A stretch of DNA of 64,000 bases from Molanna angustata (lineage: Eukaryota > Arthropoda > Insecta > Trichoptera > Molannidae): contig OY754968.1 of NCBI GenBank assembly GCA_963576475.1, forward strand, positions 11,555,607 to 11,619,606, written 5' to 3'. The notes beneath the pieces were generated by a model. That model saw nothing but the letters and a program-made list of their open reading frames with translations, made no database searches and was not told where the DNA came from. The stretch's first letter is position 1; each line of letters opens with the position of its first letter. Of the stretch, positions 35,033 to 48,891 are shown in pieces. A program made the translations under genes and the position numbers.

Positions 35033-36180
35033 CGAAGAAGTCAGGAAGGTACATATTAAATATTTGAGAATATTTGAGAAATCAGGCACTGGGCGGTGTC
35101 TATTGATATGAAAACTCATCGTCTAATTTATGTGATCACTTTGCTTTTTAAGTGTTATGCTGCTCTATTTCTAGATTTTATACTTATTTCTGTTTCGTTT
35201 CAATTGAGATATAGTTATCTATATATGTGTAAATTCTTAAATAAAGTATTTTGTTGAACAGATAAAATATATGAGATCATATAAACAAACTACCATTTTG
35301 ATGCACAATTCAAATTAAAGGCCCTTATTGAGTTGAGTGTCAATCAAACATTAACTTCTCCCTGTCAACTTTCCGACGGTAACTCTACAACGATGCCCTA
35401 GGGAATTTCTTTGGACCCATAGGACATGCGGACTTTCAAGACTTCGGTTCACTCTTATCTTCACTATCAGTGAGCGGTGAGTCAGTTGTTTCCACATATA
35501 ATTAGCTCTCTTTTGAAACTTTAAGTGCAGTGTCTGTAAGGTTTTAGAATTCTCCTGACTCTTCTTATGTTCTTTCCATAAGCAGAACAGAGGAGATTAA
35601 TTCAGTGTAGCTCTCGCAAAAAAACAAATAAAAACACAAAGTCATGAACATTTTGTGTGTACCTACGTGAATAAATTAGAAATGATAGCTAATGCATAAT
35701 TTACGCAATTTGTTGTTCGTTGCTGCAAAGTCCTACTGTACTTCCAATCGATTAAATAAGAGTGTCAAATGAATACGTGTCTTTTATTTCTTCAGCATTG
35801 GACATTAGTAGTTTGAAAGTAATACAGAGGACGAGCGAGAGGTTGTTTCAATTAATTGCCATTCGGTAGCTCAGTGGCGGCGTCACCGGGTGATCGCAAG
35901 GCAGATTGTTCTTGGGGCGGGCACGAGGTTCTGATCCTTGCACGACCGGCGACGACTCCTCGCCTTCTATCTTTCGCGGAAACCCTCCTTCTCAGCTGAA
36001 TAACAATTCTCGCAGTGGTTTTTATACAAACCAAATGTATTTACAAATTGGAATGAGCTTAGCAGCAATACAAATGCAAATGAAAACAAGAAAACGATTA
36101 TTGAAACATCGATCAGTTACATGTTCTGAGATAGGTCTAATTAAACTTAGTTAAAATGATGTAGTACACAGCATATAGCT
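35033..36180. other. Mixed DNA with a possible tRNA-derived repeat
   Basis: At 35862-36000 there is ATTCGGTAGCTCAGTGGCGG (A-box-like) and later GAGGTTCTGATCCTTGC (imperfect B box). This suggests another tRNA-derived SINE with wide box spacing. The rest holds no recognisable gene. Confidence 0.35.
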
Positions 36181-36188
36181 TAGCAATA

Positions 36189-36338
36189 ATATGTCAGCTA
36201 TAAAAAAATCCTTACGTGTTTTAAATAAAAATTATTCACCACTTAAATTATGCAGCACCTACGAGGATTTCGAGAGGCGCACAGAACAGGAATGGAAGAA
36301 AAGATGTCAGGTTTTGCTGCCAAATAATCCTCAGATTT
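36189..36338 (+). CDS. Small coding-like frame, 49 codons, unrecognised
   Basis: ATG to TGA encodes MSAIKKSLRVLNKNYSPLKL, CSTYEDFERRTEQEWKKRCQ and VLLPNNPQI. The composition (charged, balanced, one Trp) is unlike the AT-driven junk frames around it. CAG/GTTTTG inside it could be a splice donor. I do not recognise the protein. It may be an exon of a host gene, a small protein or a chance frame. Confidence 0.3.
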
Positions 36339-36339
36339 G

Positions 36340-38430
36340 AATCGAGAGAAGAAAACTATAGAATTATAGAACTATAGTTAGAATACTTAGTATAAAATAA
36401 GTGTATGAGTACCCATTTCACATATTCGAAACGTATTTTTTGATTGATTTTTCAACGGGTATCATGATGTAAAATACGTACTTAATTATGGGTTTCAACG
36501 AGATGTTTTTGTGTGCATGGCTTATGACGTTTCATCTTTATACATCCTAAACTATAAGATAAATCTATATACTTAATGTTCATATCCCAATGATGTGTGA
36601 GAAGCGCATTCGTTATCATTATACAAAAATTAAAAAAATAATAACAGTTACAATGAAAACATAAAAACTAAAAAAAGACATAGAAATTGCCTCATTTACA
36701 TATAAAGCACGTTAATTTTAAAAAACAAAATCATTAAGAGGACATAGAACGCTAAATCTAGTGACTGAAAACATGATATATTATAACCGCCTAATGAAGT
36801 TACGTGTTAGGAAGGGCAACTATCGCGTGCATTGAAAAAGGTTTATAGGTACGTGATTTAAATTATCGGAAACCCAAAATTTGTTGATTTTTTGCATTTT
36901 AAGAACAAACCTTAGGTACTTGAAATGTAAAAACTTTAACTTTCATTCACTTTGATTTTATACACCTTTTAAGGCTCTTGGATCCGTATACCCTGGGTAT
37001 ACGGATGTACACAAAAATGCACACTTAATTACCTTCTTATGTATGAAACACGGCAAAATATTGCATATCACCTAATATGTGACATACAACACTTTTTCGT
37101 CAAAAAATGGCAAAATTTAGAGTTTTTTTCGAAATAGCATGAAAAGTACCTAATCGAAATATTATAGGTAATAATAAAAAACTCAGCCGGTAGATTTTCA
37201 AATTCTCTTTCGATTGAAATTAAAATCTACCTCATAGACCTTGTAGTTTTTTAGTTACGTACAGTAAAAAAATAAAAAACGGTTTTACTAAAACTTTTTT
37301 TACAAGAAAAATATTTAAGAAATTCAAATTTCAAAAAACTCATGCAATAGAATAAAGATGTAAATACAAACTCTTATTTATTTCAAAGACGTATCTTTTG
37401 TGGGTATTGGGAAAATTATTTTCAAAATATACTATATAGCCTACTATAGCCTTTTAAGCAAAAAAAACGATGTATTTCTCTGTGTTATGGATTAATTTAA
37501 AAAAAAAACTATAAAAAAGGATATTTTTAGTATTTTTTTAAAGTGAATTAAAACTTAATTTTGAAATCGTGTGACGAACATTCGCTAGAGAAATGTTGAA
37601 AACACTTTGTATTTTGAAACTGTATTTTTTTCTAGAAACACACTGTTTCACATATTTGAGGAATTTGATTTGAAATTGGGGTATTTAGGTTTATGTATAT
37701 GGCTCCCTAAAATCAGACTATGTTATAGAGAGTTCTTATCGTTGTAGTGCAAATTGAAGAATTTGATCATTTTCATGTGGATTCCATGATCATATCTTGA
37801 CGAAATTGAAATGGCACCAATAGGAAGATATCCACTTTCTAATAAAAAAGAATCACCGAAATCGAACAACGTGGCATAAAGTTATCGCTGAATAGATAAC
37901 CTCGGGTTTGGAAGTCTGTTAAAAATGTAAAATCGTCAAATCACGGATGAAAACCTTTTGTAGACTAATATCGTTGATTATTGGACTTTTTGTTTTTGTT
38001 TTTCCATACCAACAATCTGAGAAGTGGCTTGTTACAGTACCAATATATGTACCGAGTTATGGTGATCGTAGGTGCCTAATAACAAATAAACATGCATAGT
38101 TTTATTTTTATTATTATTATTCGTTTATTTATCAACAACACAAGGACGTTTTGAATGTTGAATAAAAATATCAAAAGTAAGCACACGCCACGACATGTCT
38201 TATTATTAAGGATTAACTTGAGACAATATTAATATTTATTTGCTGAATATACAAAACCTGTTCTTCATTTAATAGCTACAATATATTTATATAATTTTGA
38301 ATTAATGATTTGCGCCAAATGTCACATATACACATTCTAATATTATGTAGGAACATACATAGGTTATTTTATTGTTCTTCATAAGATACTTCACATAATA
38401 TGTAGTATTTATATTTTTGTTATCAAATGA
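36340..38430. other. AT-rich DNA, no gene seen
   Basis: Apart from the palindrome at 36982-37006, no feature is supported. Confidence 0.45.
36982..37006. repeat. Perfect 12-bp-arm palindrome
   Basis: ATCCGTATACCC, T, then the exact complement. No element boundary was recognised around it. Confidence 0.8.
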
Positions 38431-38439
38431 TAATACATT

Positions 38440-38771
38440 TTCAAACATTGCTGGCTTGATTTTGGAAGATGCTCAAGAACATTTTAATGTTCGTGTTATG
38501 AAGAGCACAAATAAAAAGAAAGATGTCATTAATACAATGAAAGTGAGAACGCTGAGATGGTTTGGCCACTTGGGAAGAATGAATGAATAAATCCTGACGA
38601 AGAAAATTGCAAAGCTGATAGGAACGGAACAATAGGTCGGGGTCGTCAGAGAAAAGGATGGTACGACCATGTAAACGATATTCTGGTAGACGGAAATGTA
38701 AGAAGAGTGAACAACAGACGAATATGTATGAGTCGACGCATGAATGTTGAAGCAAAAAGTAATGTATTCTA
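38440..38771 (+). pseudogene. LINE-C second copy, left part
   Basis: Matches 25220-25480 of LINE-C: AAAGATGTCATTAATACAAT, a GAACGCTGAGATGGTTTGG block, CGACCATGTAAACGATATTC and the ATGTATGAGTCGACGCATGA region. It is full of frameshifts. It breaks at 38771, where a minus-strand LINE-D copy begins, and the 3' end of this LINE reappears at about 40143. Confidence 0.85.
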
Positions 38772-39720
38772 TTTTTTTTTTTATTCTACTAGCCGGGTAA
38801 GTGATTTATTTCTTTGTTATAAATTATAGAAAAAGAATCCCAATTTAGCTGAGTGAAGAAACATGTTGTGTAATGGTATGTTGAATCGACAGGCTTTACG
38901 ACCTATTTAGATGAGTTCCCATTTTCCAAATCACAGATTTTCTTGATATTTTTGAAAAAGTTAAGCAGCATATGTAATGAACACGCAAACTAATTCGATG
39001 ACAGGTTTTTTCTTTACAATATATGAACGACATTACCCTGATTGTGATCAATGTGGGTAAGAACCAACTAATTTATCCCATATTATTTTATTGTGATTTA
39101 TAATGCATTATACCTGCTTTTACAGATTGTTAGTAAATATTGTTTTCTTGTACTTTATATTAGAATTTTTTACTAATGATATTAATGACAATTAAGCACT
39201 GCAATTAATAAGACTCAATTATTATTATTATCACTATACACTTCCTCAAAAGAATTAGCAGATCAATGCGTAAATTGTAAATTATTTAAAAGAGCAAAAT
39301 AAAATGCAACAAACGCATCATCAAGCTTTCAATTGGAAATAGTTCACCCATCCAGATACTTAACATATCAAAGGATTAGGCTCTGAGGAGGTCTCTATAC
39401 TACCTAACAACCCTACTGATTCCCGAATATTAACGTTTAAAAAATCTTTAACGATTCTACATGTATTCATAATTACCGTTTTTTGCATTTTTATTATTAA
39501 ATTTTTCGATAAATCTATAATTTCTAAATTACGGATTAACGATTTTGGAATAATGCCAGTGGCTGAAATAATGAGCGGTAATATTATTATTTTACGAGAA
39601 TGCCAAAGTCTTTTAATCTCGTTACCTAAAGCGGTGTATTTTCTAATTTTTTCATCAAAAGTTTTTATAATATTACTAGAATTTGGAATAGCCACGTCGC
39701 AAATATATGTTATTTATTCA
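38772..39720 (-). mobile_element. LINE-D, 5'-truncated non-LTR element inserted in LINE-C copy
   Basis: The minus-strand reading starts with a coding tail (39720 to 39360), followed by a 3' UTR (39359 to 38784). It ends in an A run, visible as poly-T at 38772-38782. The 3' UTR (38784-39350) is almost identical to 43375-43938. Sequence 39721-40142 may be part of the same insertion but has no recognisable content. Confidence 0.75.
39360..39695 (-). pseudogene. LINE-D polyprotein C-terminus
   Basis: The translation has VAIPNSSNIIKTFDEKIRKY, TALGNEIKRLWHSRKIIILP, LIISATGIIPKSLIRNLEII and MQKTVIMNTCRIVKDFL. This D/VAIP..EK..KY..L..EI...W....IIP.VIS..G.IPK pattern is a C-terminal domain of certain insect non-LTR retrotransposon polyproteins. 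The frame is open to the end, but the RT is missing. Confidence 0.72.
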
Positions 39721-40142
39721 TAATATATTTTTTTATTCTGTTATAACTTTAATATTGTACACTGAAGATGAATAACTTTAACTAATGATTTTTTGTAACA
39801 CCCACAAACTGGCATTGCCTAGTGGGATTTCTCTTGTTTATTTATGTAGGTACTTTATAATTTTTTTTATTATTTTTTCATATTATTTAAACATATAATT
39901 ATAAGTACATACATACCTACATATATACATACAAACATATATAAGTACATACATACCTACAATTATAAGTAGTTTTTGTTATTTAAGATTGTATAATATG
40001 ATATTCATATCTTTTTTATTGGTGTTTTATTGTATTATTTTTTGATGTTATTTTTTAATATTTTTCTAAAACACGGTGATTTTTTTATTATGTTTAAGAG
40101 AAATAAAGAATAAATATATTTATTTATATTTATTTATAGAAA

Positions 40143-40200
40143 AATGAGGAATTCAGTTTTCTCTGCCTACCCTCTGTGAAACGTGGCGTCATGATATTTT
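40143..40200 (+). pseudogene. LINE-C second copy, 3' end
   Basis: TTTTCTCTGCCTACCC, then GTGAAACGTGGCGTCATGAT matches the LINE-C end (CTGCCTACCCCGCGAGGGAC, ATGGCGTGATGGTATG). It is the piece separated from 38440-38771 by the LINE-D insertion. Confidence 0.75.
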
Positions 40201-40682
40201 TGTACAATTATTTAATAATAATGTATTCATTTGTAATTTTTAATTTTATCAGTTAAATAGGCTTTTAAAGAGCCTATCAATCATCTCCTTGAAAAATCTT
40301 AGAATCACCTATTAATTTTGTTAAAATTTTAAAGTGCCAAATAAAAAACTAACATATGTACGCGCAAAAATACTACGAGGTACATACTGCGTACGTAAAA
40401 ATACGTACCTACTCATGGGGGTATAATAGGATGGAGACGCCTTTGTACATGAAAAGTGCAATCAAATTCATAGCTTATTTTTTATCTGTAAAGTTGTCAG
40501 CAACGAATGACGTATGCTGTGCAAACTGGCGCAAACTTCAGTCACATTTGGTCACATTCTCTTACGATACAGCACGATATCGTTTCGTAAACAAAACACA
40601 CAAAAATTTCGCAACCATCTTTTTTATTTGTGACCATTTTTGATCCCAAAAATATACTAATTTTTGATTTATCGAAATTAAA

Positions 40683-41595
40683 ATGTCGAACAGGCATTGT
40701 TGTGTGGCAAAATGTAGGAGTAGAGGTGGAATATCTTTTCACAAGTAAGTATCGAAACTAACCTAAAAAATTAAAACGTAATATACCTATTATTATAAGT
40801 TGCGTAGTTATTATTTGTTTACATGAATCATTCTTAATGATTTAATATTACGAACAGTATAATTGTTTGTGATAGTTTAATAAAATAGTAAAATGGTTTT
40901 ATTTGTTTGGTTTTGTAAATGGTCGCGGCAGCCATTACTTTTTATAATAATGTTGTATTTGACACAATTTGAGAAAAAAATATAATTTCCATTCACTGTT
41001 AATGCTTTTCAATCTTATGTCTCATATTTATAACGTTTTATATAATCCCCAAATATTTTATTTATGATTTAAGAAGATAGAGCACAAAAATCACATCATA
41101 TGTCATTAGATTCCGCCATATTTTTTTTGAAGGCCGTAGTGATGTGCATAACATTTCCAATCTATATTTATTTTTACCATATCTTTTAATAGTTTTTTAT
41201 AAATTCAGTCAAACGGTATCTATTAGTTCCTGGCGTTATTTATTAATATTTCTTATGAAACGCGATTTTATATGATTTAAATACAATACTTATATGCAAT
41301 TTATTAATTTAACAAACATACAGAATACTGTATATAATATTTCATTTATTTATTTCATATTTCTTTTGTGATATTAATAGACATATTTTTTTTACAGATT
41401 TTCAAAAAATCCCGCTTTAAGAGTTTATGGATTGCCGCCGTCAATCGTGGACCAAATGGGCAACCATCTTCAGGCTGTGTCCTTTGTTCGAAGCATTTCA
41501 GAGATGATGGAATTGACTGTAGTGGTTATCGAAGAAGAATAAAACCAAATGCTGTTCCTTCAATTTTCTCCCAATTAAATACTGTTTGTCCTGAA
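40683..41595 (+). pseudogene. THAP-domain gene, two exons, one-base frameshift
   Basis: Exon 1 (40683-40744) encodes MSNRHCCVAKCRSRGGISFH and ends at GTAAGT. Exon 2 (41398-41595) follows TTTTTTACAG. Spliced, the frame gives FHKFSKNPALR, then one base appears missing. The frame shifts to LWIAAVNRGPNGQPSSGCVL, CSKHFRDDGIDCSGYRRR and IKPNAVPSIF. Together these hold all THAP landmarks: C-x2-4-C, the conserved Trp, C-x2-H-F and the AVPSIF end. THAP domains are C2CH zinc DNA-binding domains of about 80-90 residues, found in P-element transposases and transcription regulators. A third exon may begin at 41834 (SFSSSNPVHISENDVPIQDS). It could be a host gene with a real or sequencing frameshift, or an exapted transposase remnant. 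Confidence 0.85.
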
Positions 41596-41990
41596 GTACG
41601 TTGATAGTACTATATTATATCTCATATATTTTATGTTTATTTATATTAATTATTTATTATATTTTGTACTTTTTTTGTAAATTTTATATATTATACTTAC
41701 CTACATTATATTAGAAATCCTTACCAATATTACTTGTTTAAATATTATTTTTAGATGCGTAAATAAAAATATTTTTGTGGATTTTATGTTAAACACTATC
41801 TCTTTTTTTTCAAACAACTTTGCCCATCTTTAGTGAACCTTCGGTGCTTAGTTTTTCGTCATCAAATCCAGTTCATATTTCTGAAAATGATGTTCCTATT
41901 CAGGACTCCCCAAGAAAAAATTATATTTTTCATATAGTTATTAAAACAAACTAATAATTTTTGAAAAAAAGATGTTTAAAAAAACTACAG

Positions 41991-43374
<1,384 letters not shown>

Positions 43375-43938
43375 ATTCTACTAGCCGGGTAAGTGATTTA
43401 TTTCTTTGTTATAAATTATAGAAAAAGAATCCCAATTTAGCTGAGTGAAGAAACATGTTGTGTAATGGTATGTTGAATCGACAGGCTTTACGACCTATTT
43501 AGATGAGTTCCCATTTTCCAAATCACAGATTTTCTTGATATTTTTGAAAAAGTTAAGCAGCATATGTAATGAACACGCAAACTAATTCGATGACAGGTTT
43601 TTTCTTTACAATATATGAACGACATTACCCTGATTGTGATCAATGTGGGTAAGAACCAACTAATTTATCCCATATTATTTTATTGTGATTTATAATGCAT
43701 TATACCTGCTTTTACAGATTGTTAGTAAATATTGTTTTCTTGTACTTTATATTAGAATTTTTTACTAATGATATTAATGACAATTAAGCACCGCAATTAA
43801 TAAGACTCAATTATTATTATTATCACTATACACTTCCTCAAAAGAATTAGCATATTAATGCGTAAATTATTAAATATAACAGAATAAAATGCAACAAACA
43901 CATCATCAAACTTTCAATTGGGAATAGTTCACCCATAT
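43375..43938 (-). mobile_element. LINE-D copy 2, solo 3' UTR
   Basis: Nearly identical to 38784-39350 over about 565 bp, from CATTCTACTAGCCGGGTAAG to the GTTCACCCAT block. The coding tail present at 39360-39720 is absent, so this is a short 5'-truncated insertion. The high identity suggests both copies are young. Confidence 0.85.
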
Positions 43939-44159
43939 CTTTGCTATATAGGTACATATGATGTAATATTGATATATATATTTTTATTGTGAACATGATT
44001 TTCCTATATGCGTAGTAATAAATAAAGGAATACGGTAGAGATTGACAAATCCATAGAACCAATGTCTTAAGATGAAATAATGAAGGCCCAGCAGCATTTC
44101 CTACAGTTCCAATGGCCGCGAACAATCTCACAATGCTATAAACAGCTAATTTAATTTCA

Positions 44160-44740
44160 CTCGTGAGTCATTAAAAGCTCTCTTTATTAACTTTCGCATT
44201 AAGGTCGAACGCATTCAGTGTCTAGACTCGTTTATAAACCAATAAGATCTCGTTTGTGCTTTATTACGGTCGTGCTTCGTACCCCGCCTGACTCTTCCAC
44301 CACCCCACCCCACTTTATGTTCTAACAAAAGCCATGGTTGCTCTACGGCTACAGGTAATTTGCAATCATTATCGGATTGTAATTAAATGTGTGTAGATGG
44401 TTTCCAAGAGGATACAGCGTGTTCAAGCAAAAGGACCGGCGGTTTCGGGTAACCGAGGATACAGTTTCAACGTCGATTCTGTAATTTGCTTGACTATAAT
44501 AATCACCGCTTTCTACGAATGGGTGAGCGTATCTCAAATACGGCTATCATCTATTATTTTGTACAACTGAGACCACATTCCGATTGAATAACTCTATCCA
44601 GCTGAATAACTACGAAATAACTTTGAAAATTTTAGTTACATATACCTAACGGTTATATTATGCATAATATTAGGTAGGTACCTACCTACTTGTTTTATTT
44701 TATTTTTATTTTCTTTTGCTCGAGTGAATACTATTTACTA
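44160..44740. other. Slightly GC-richer unique DNA, unassigned
   Basis: Includes ATGGTTGCTCTACGGCTACA (44334-44353) followed by GGTAATT, which could be a 7-codon first exon ending CAG/GTAATT. A 62-codon minus-strand frame lies at 44349-44537. Neither is recognised. Confidence 0.25.
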
Positions 44741-44742
44741 TT

Positions 44743-45336
44743 GGCCGGTATTACAGTCTAAGTTTAAGAGCTTAACTCAAGTTTTACAAAAATATAGCGT
44801 ATTACAGTGTCCGTTTAGGTCTAATCTTGCCTCAAATACGTCACCAAAACGACAAGTATTTAACTCAACGTTTCTGGTGGATTAAGTACTTAACGGTGAG
44901 TCAACTGTTATTTCTCGACTCGTTGCTAGGCAACGAGTGTAGTTTCAGTGTTCTAGCACTAGAGGCGTTAGTTGTATCGACGGTGGCGCCACACAACAAA
45001 ACAAACTGACAGCCATATTGAAACGAACATGGGCATTTAAAAGCATTATTTTGGTGAAAAAAATTAAATTTACCATGTTGGATAATAAAACAATAGTATT
45101 TCAAGTCGTAGCGTCCCATTTTGTAGTTCGTATTATTTGAGGTTATTTAAAATTTGACAGATAATAACCACAGAAAAAGTAAAAATGTCTATAATTGAAG
45201 ATTTAGTAACTGACATGTCATATTGCACTATAGGTAATACGGAAATGGATTCAATCTCCCCTTAAGGGGCCATATAAACCTAAACACCTCAATTTCAAAT
45301 CAAATCATGAGTTGAGGGCCGACTGTAATACCGGCC
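44743..45336. mobile_element. TIR element, 594 bp, PIF/Harbinger-like derivative
   Basis: GGCCGGTATTACAGTC at 44743-44758 and its exact complement at 45321-45336. Inside are CTCGTTGCTAGGCAACGAG (44918-44936, a near palindrome) and a short frame MSIIEDLVTDMSYCTIGNTE starting at 45185. The GGCCxGTATTACA-type end and a short N-terminal exon without a DDE region are consistent with an internally deleted Harbinger-like element. A 3-bp target duplication is not clean. Confidence 0.65.
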
Positions 45337-45339
45337 CTA

Positions 45340-45600
45340 TGTCAAATATTTATTTATTATTAAGAGAAAAAAAAATACTTATCACACATAGGTATACCTA
45401 CCAACATTTTTTGTTATATACATAAAGTTGATATAATATATATGTGTAATCACATTCTTTCCCATAGAGAAGTTACATATAAACATAGACTAAGATAGTA
45501 ATAAAATATAAAAATCTATGAATGTTGAAAAAAACATATTCTTGGGTATAAATAGAGTACTATACAAGAAAGGCGTTGTAAAAATCATCCATATAATAGT
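45340..45600. other. AT-rich DNA, no gene seen
   Basis: No feature recognised. Confidence 0.4.
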
Positions 45601-45613
45601 CCTTCCTCAACGC

Positions 45614-45691
45614 ATTCCAGCCATACCTAGAACCCGGTACCCTTGGTTCACCAGTCGGATACTTAGCAAACTGAGCCACGAAGGCCGACAT
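45614..45691 (-). mobile_element. tRNA-derived SINE head fragment
   Basis: Complemented it reads GTCGGCCTTCGTGGCTCAGT, TTGCTAAGTATCCGACTGG and GGTACCGGGTTCTAGGT: A box, anticodon-arm region and B box of the SINE found at 48257-48466. The body is missing. Confidence 0.75.
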
Positions 45692-45829
45692 TTTGTATTT
45701 TTTATATAAAATGTATGCAAAATACAAAAATATATATTTTTAAATAATCTAACCAAACTTTAGCACAGGCTGTGCCTAGTGGATAGTTACAAAAAATGCA
45801 AATAAAAAAGAGATAGACAATTGAAAAAA

Positions 45830-46090
45830 CTAACTGTCAATAAATATTTTAAAATGACCCCAAACGAAGGAAACCTAAAATTTGAAATTTTTATTTTAAA
45901 ATTGCCAATGTGGCAAATCACTTTCATAAAATGGCATCGAATAATTATCAAGTTTTCATTAGAAATATTTGAATTGAAAATAATTTAAAAATTCATTTCA
46001 TGAATATGCTGAAAAATTTTCATATATAATTTTAATACTTTGTGAAGTGACTTGGTAGTGAGGAGAATAGCATTGGACACAACTCACTTG
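45830..46090 (+). repeat. Dispersed repeat, copy 2 (pairs with 11180-11450)
   Basis: Shares AACTGTCAA, AATGACCCCAAACGA, TTTCATAAAATGGCATCGA, AATTATCAAGTTTTCAT and TAGTGAGGAGAATAGC with 11180-11450. Confidence 0.65.
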
Positions 46091-46094
46091 TATT

Positions 46095-48250
46095 ATATTA
46101 ATAATTCATTATTACATAAATAGTTGGTAAAAACATATTATAATATTGTTATTTATTATAACTGGGATATTAATTAATTGACAACTTAAGAAAGTATTAA
46201 GAAATGTTTGAGTGAAACAGAGAGACCTTCCTTTTACAGACAAATGCTAAAGAAATATTGGAATTTCAGGTCAGAATTAGGTGAGTACAAAAAAAATAAT
46301 ATTAGTATAAATTGTTCATCATGACTTATGTAACATTTTTTTATTTTGGATATCCAACAGTAGGAATAGTAGAATATAATCCCATAGTATGAGATTAAGC
46401 ACAACAGAGAAAACAGTAAATGATATATTACTATACATGATAAAAGGACATCATATCAAGTGATTGTTAGTTTTACATATAATTTTTAACAAATGAGAAA
46501 AACAAAATTAAAGGATCATACCTGGAACATACAAGGAACAGTAAAAAGAAGATTATATTCTAGAATCTTAACGAAAAAGGTATAGGTATATACTAGAGAG
46601 TGGAATTTTGAGTTATGTTATCAGTGCAAAGTTGGCGCTTAAGGTGACGGGATAGGCCCGAAGGTACTTTTTGGATTCTCATTACGTCTTACTCTTAAAA
46701 GTTACGTCTTCAATAAATATATATATTATTCTATCATTATTTATCTATACATTGGCCCGATACACTTTCTTTCATCTTGTGTACTTTTTTCGTAATATTT
46801 TTTTTAATAATACCTGTTTTCTTAGATTTTTTATCCATAATTCAAAACTTATAAGGCTTAGAAACATGAATGTTTTTTTAAATGATAGGTATTTTACATA
46901 TCTAAAAATTGGCTCGATACGTTTTCTCATAATGTTCTCACTTTTTTGTAAAATCAAATAAACCATATTATTTTATGTAACGCTCGATTCAAATACACTA
47001 GCTTGGACGCACATGATTGTAACCTTTAAGGACGTTCATTCCCATACAATAGTTAACAGAGTTTGCATTAGACCTGCCTACATTGCCTTTCCCTGCCCCT
47101 TAAACGCAATTTCGAACGAGAGTAGAGATTGAGTACCTATGAAATAGGTCAATGTTAATGAGCAGGTTATTGAAATTGGAGGTGGCCCGGTTAGTGAAAA
47201 AGATTTTCCTAACATTAGTTTTACAGTGTGACATAAGAAGTTTATGTCAAGAATCATACTGAATAGATACCTTCTATTTCTACTCAATAAAAAAGGACTG
47301 TTGACATGATTTTCTAAAAACATACTAGACATACCCCTTTACCATAAAAACAAACAAAAAATTTGTACCTAAAGGAAAAAAATTTAAACCTATAAATAAA
47401 GACAATTATAAGGTAGTTATGTCTTAGTAGAATATTTTGTAAGTGTGTAAAAGAAAAAAATGATACTACATATTACAGCGATAAACTGCACACAATTTTT
47501 TGTGAAATAACTGTATTACAATTAATTTTTTTAGCAATAAAAAAATCTCGATATTATAAATAAAGTCAAGTGAAGCGTTCTTTTCTTTATTTGTGATAGC
47601 TCCTTATAATAACTGTTTAAAGTGTAATTTTATATTTACATAAGTATATTTTCTATTTCGGATCTGATAATTTGAATATAATATAATGCGATTAATTAGA
47701 TTTTATAAATCATTATTATCAAAAGCAATAAATCACTTATCATATGGCAATTAATTCGCAAAAATTGGCGATTTCTCTTTGCGAGAACATAAGTATCTAG
47801 GTATACACTATGAAGAAAAATATTTTTTGTTTGATATTTATTCCACTTAGTTGCGTAACAAATTCACATATTAATAAAGTTTAAAAAAAAAACTGTGCTT
47901 GTGTATGTTAGTATATGGAACAGGTAAAACTTGTTTTTGTGATAAATAAAATATGTCACAAAATATATTGATATCAACATGAATATATGGATGATTATAA
48001 AATTGACTGATAAAAAAGTAGTTAGTATTTTAATAATTTAAGTGTTGAATATTGTATGAGATTCAATTTAGAAAGGTTGTAATATATAAACTTACTATTG
48101 ATGTAGACAACATGGATTATTAAATTTGTATTGACATATCAAGCATTATACCTACTTTGGATGTCAAAAGAGGGAAATTCATTATAATAAAATAAATAGC
48201 TCAGGCAATGTTATTTTTTAAAGCCGAATGCATTTCATTTTTAATTTATT
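46095..48250. other. AT-rich DNA, no gene seen
   Basis: The moderately long frames at 46671-46961 (both strands) and 47078-47332 have AT-driven composition. No motif was recognised. Confidence 0.45.
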
Positions 48251-48256
48251 TTATGT

Positions 48257-48466
48257 AGCTTCTCGGGCAACTAATAGATGGTATGTTAAATAATTATTTA
48301 ACAAGCACCCAATAATAAGTAGCCACATTCTGGAGACGATATTTATCGTCTCACAGATCTAGACTGAAAACACCATTAAAAACTGTGTCTCCACCGGGAT
48401 TCGAACCCGGGACCCTCGAATAAGCAGTCAGATATCTACCTAACCAACTGCGCCACGAAGGCCGAC
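48257..48466 (-). mobile_element. tRNA-derived SINE, full-length minus copy
   Basis: Complemented: GTCGGCCTTCGTGGCGCAGT, TGGTTAGGTAGATATCTGAC, then GGGTCCCGGGTTCGAATCCC (near-consensus B box) and GGTGGAGACACAGTTTTTAA. The body continues CAGTCTAGATCTGTGAGACG, CTCCAGAATGTGG, and the end is GTTGCCCGAGAAGC. The A box TGGCGCAGTTGG is intact. It is the best preserved SINE here. A short AT-rich tail follows on the minus strand. Confidence 0.92.
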
Positions 48467-48891
48467 TTTTTAAAATAACAAGTACATTATTTTTTGTTCA
48501 GATAATTCTTTAAATAATACTCTATATCACAAACAATAAAAAATAAAGAAGAACTTTGAACATCTGTATTTGCTGCAAGTAAAATTTAATTAACGATAAA
48601 TTCGATAATTATCATGGATGCACGTAATATTATGACTGTGTATGTGACAATAAATATCTATCCAGTTTACTCCTGTCCCATACACAACTTTTTAGTTTTA
48701 TTGGGGCAGCAATTATTTTAAAAAAGCTGTTATACCTAGTAATTATATTTGTACCATATTTATTATATAATTTACAAAAAAAAATATTTAAAAATATATT
48801 TGATTTAAATTTATCGTGGTATTAATTATCAAGATTATTATATAGTCTTGATGTTGTCCTAATTGAACGAAATTGAACTTAATAATAGGTG

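Noticed and set aside
35300..35620. Possible host exon on the minus strand (TTDSPLTDSEDKSEPKS)
   Set aside because: Frame is broken by stops on both sides and no consensus splice pair brackets it.
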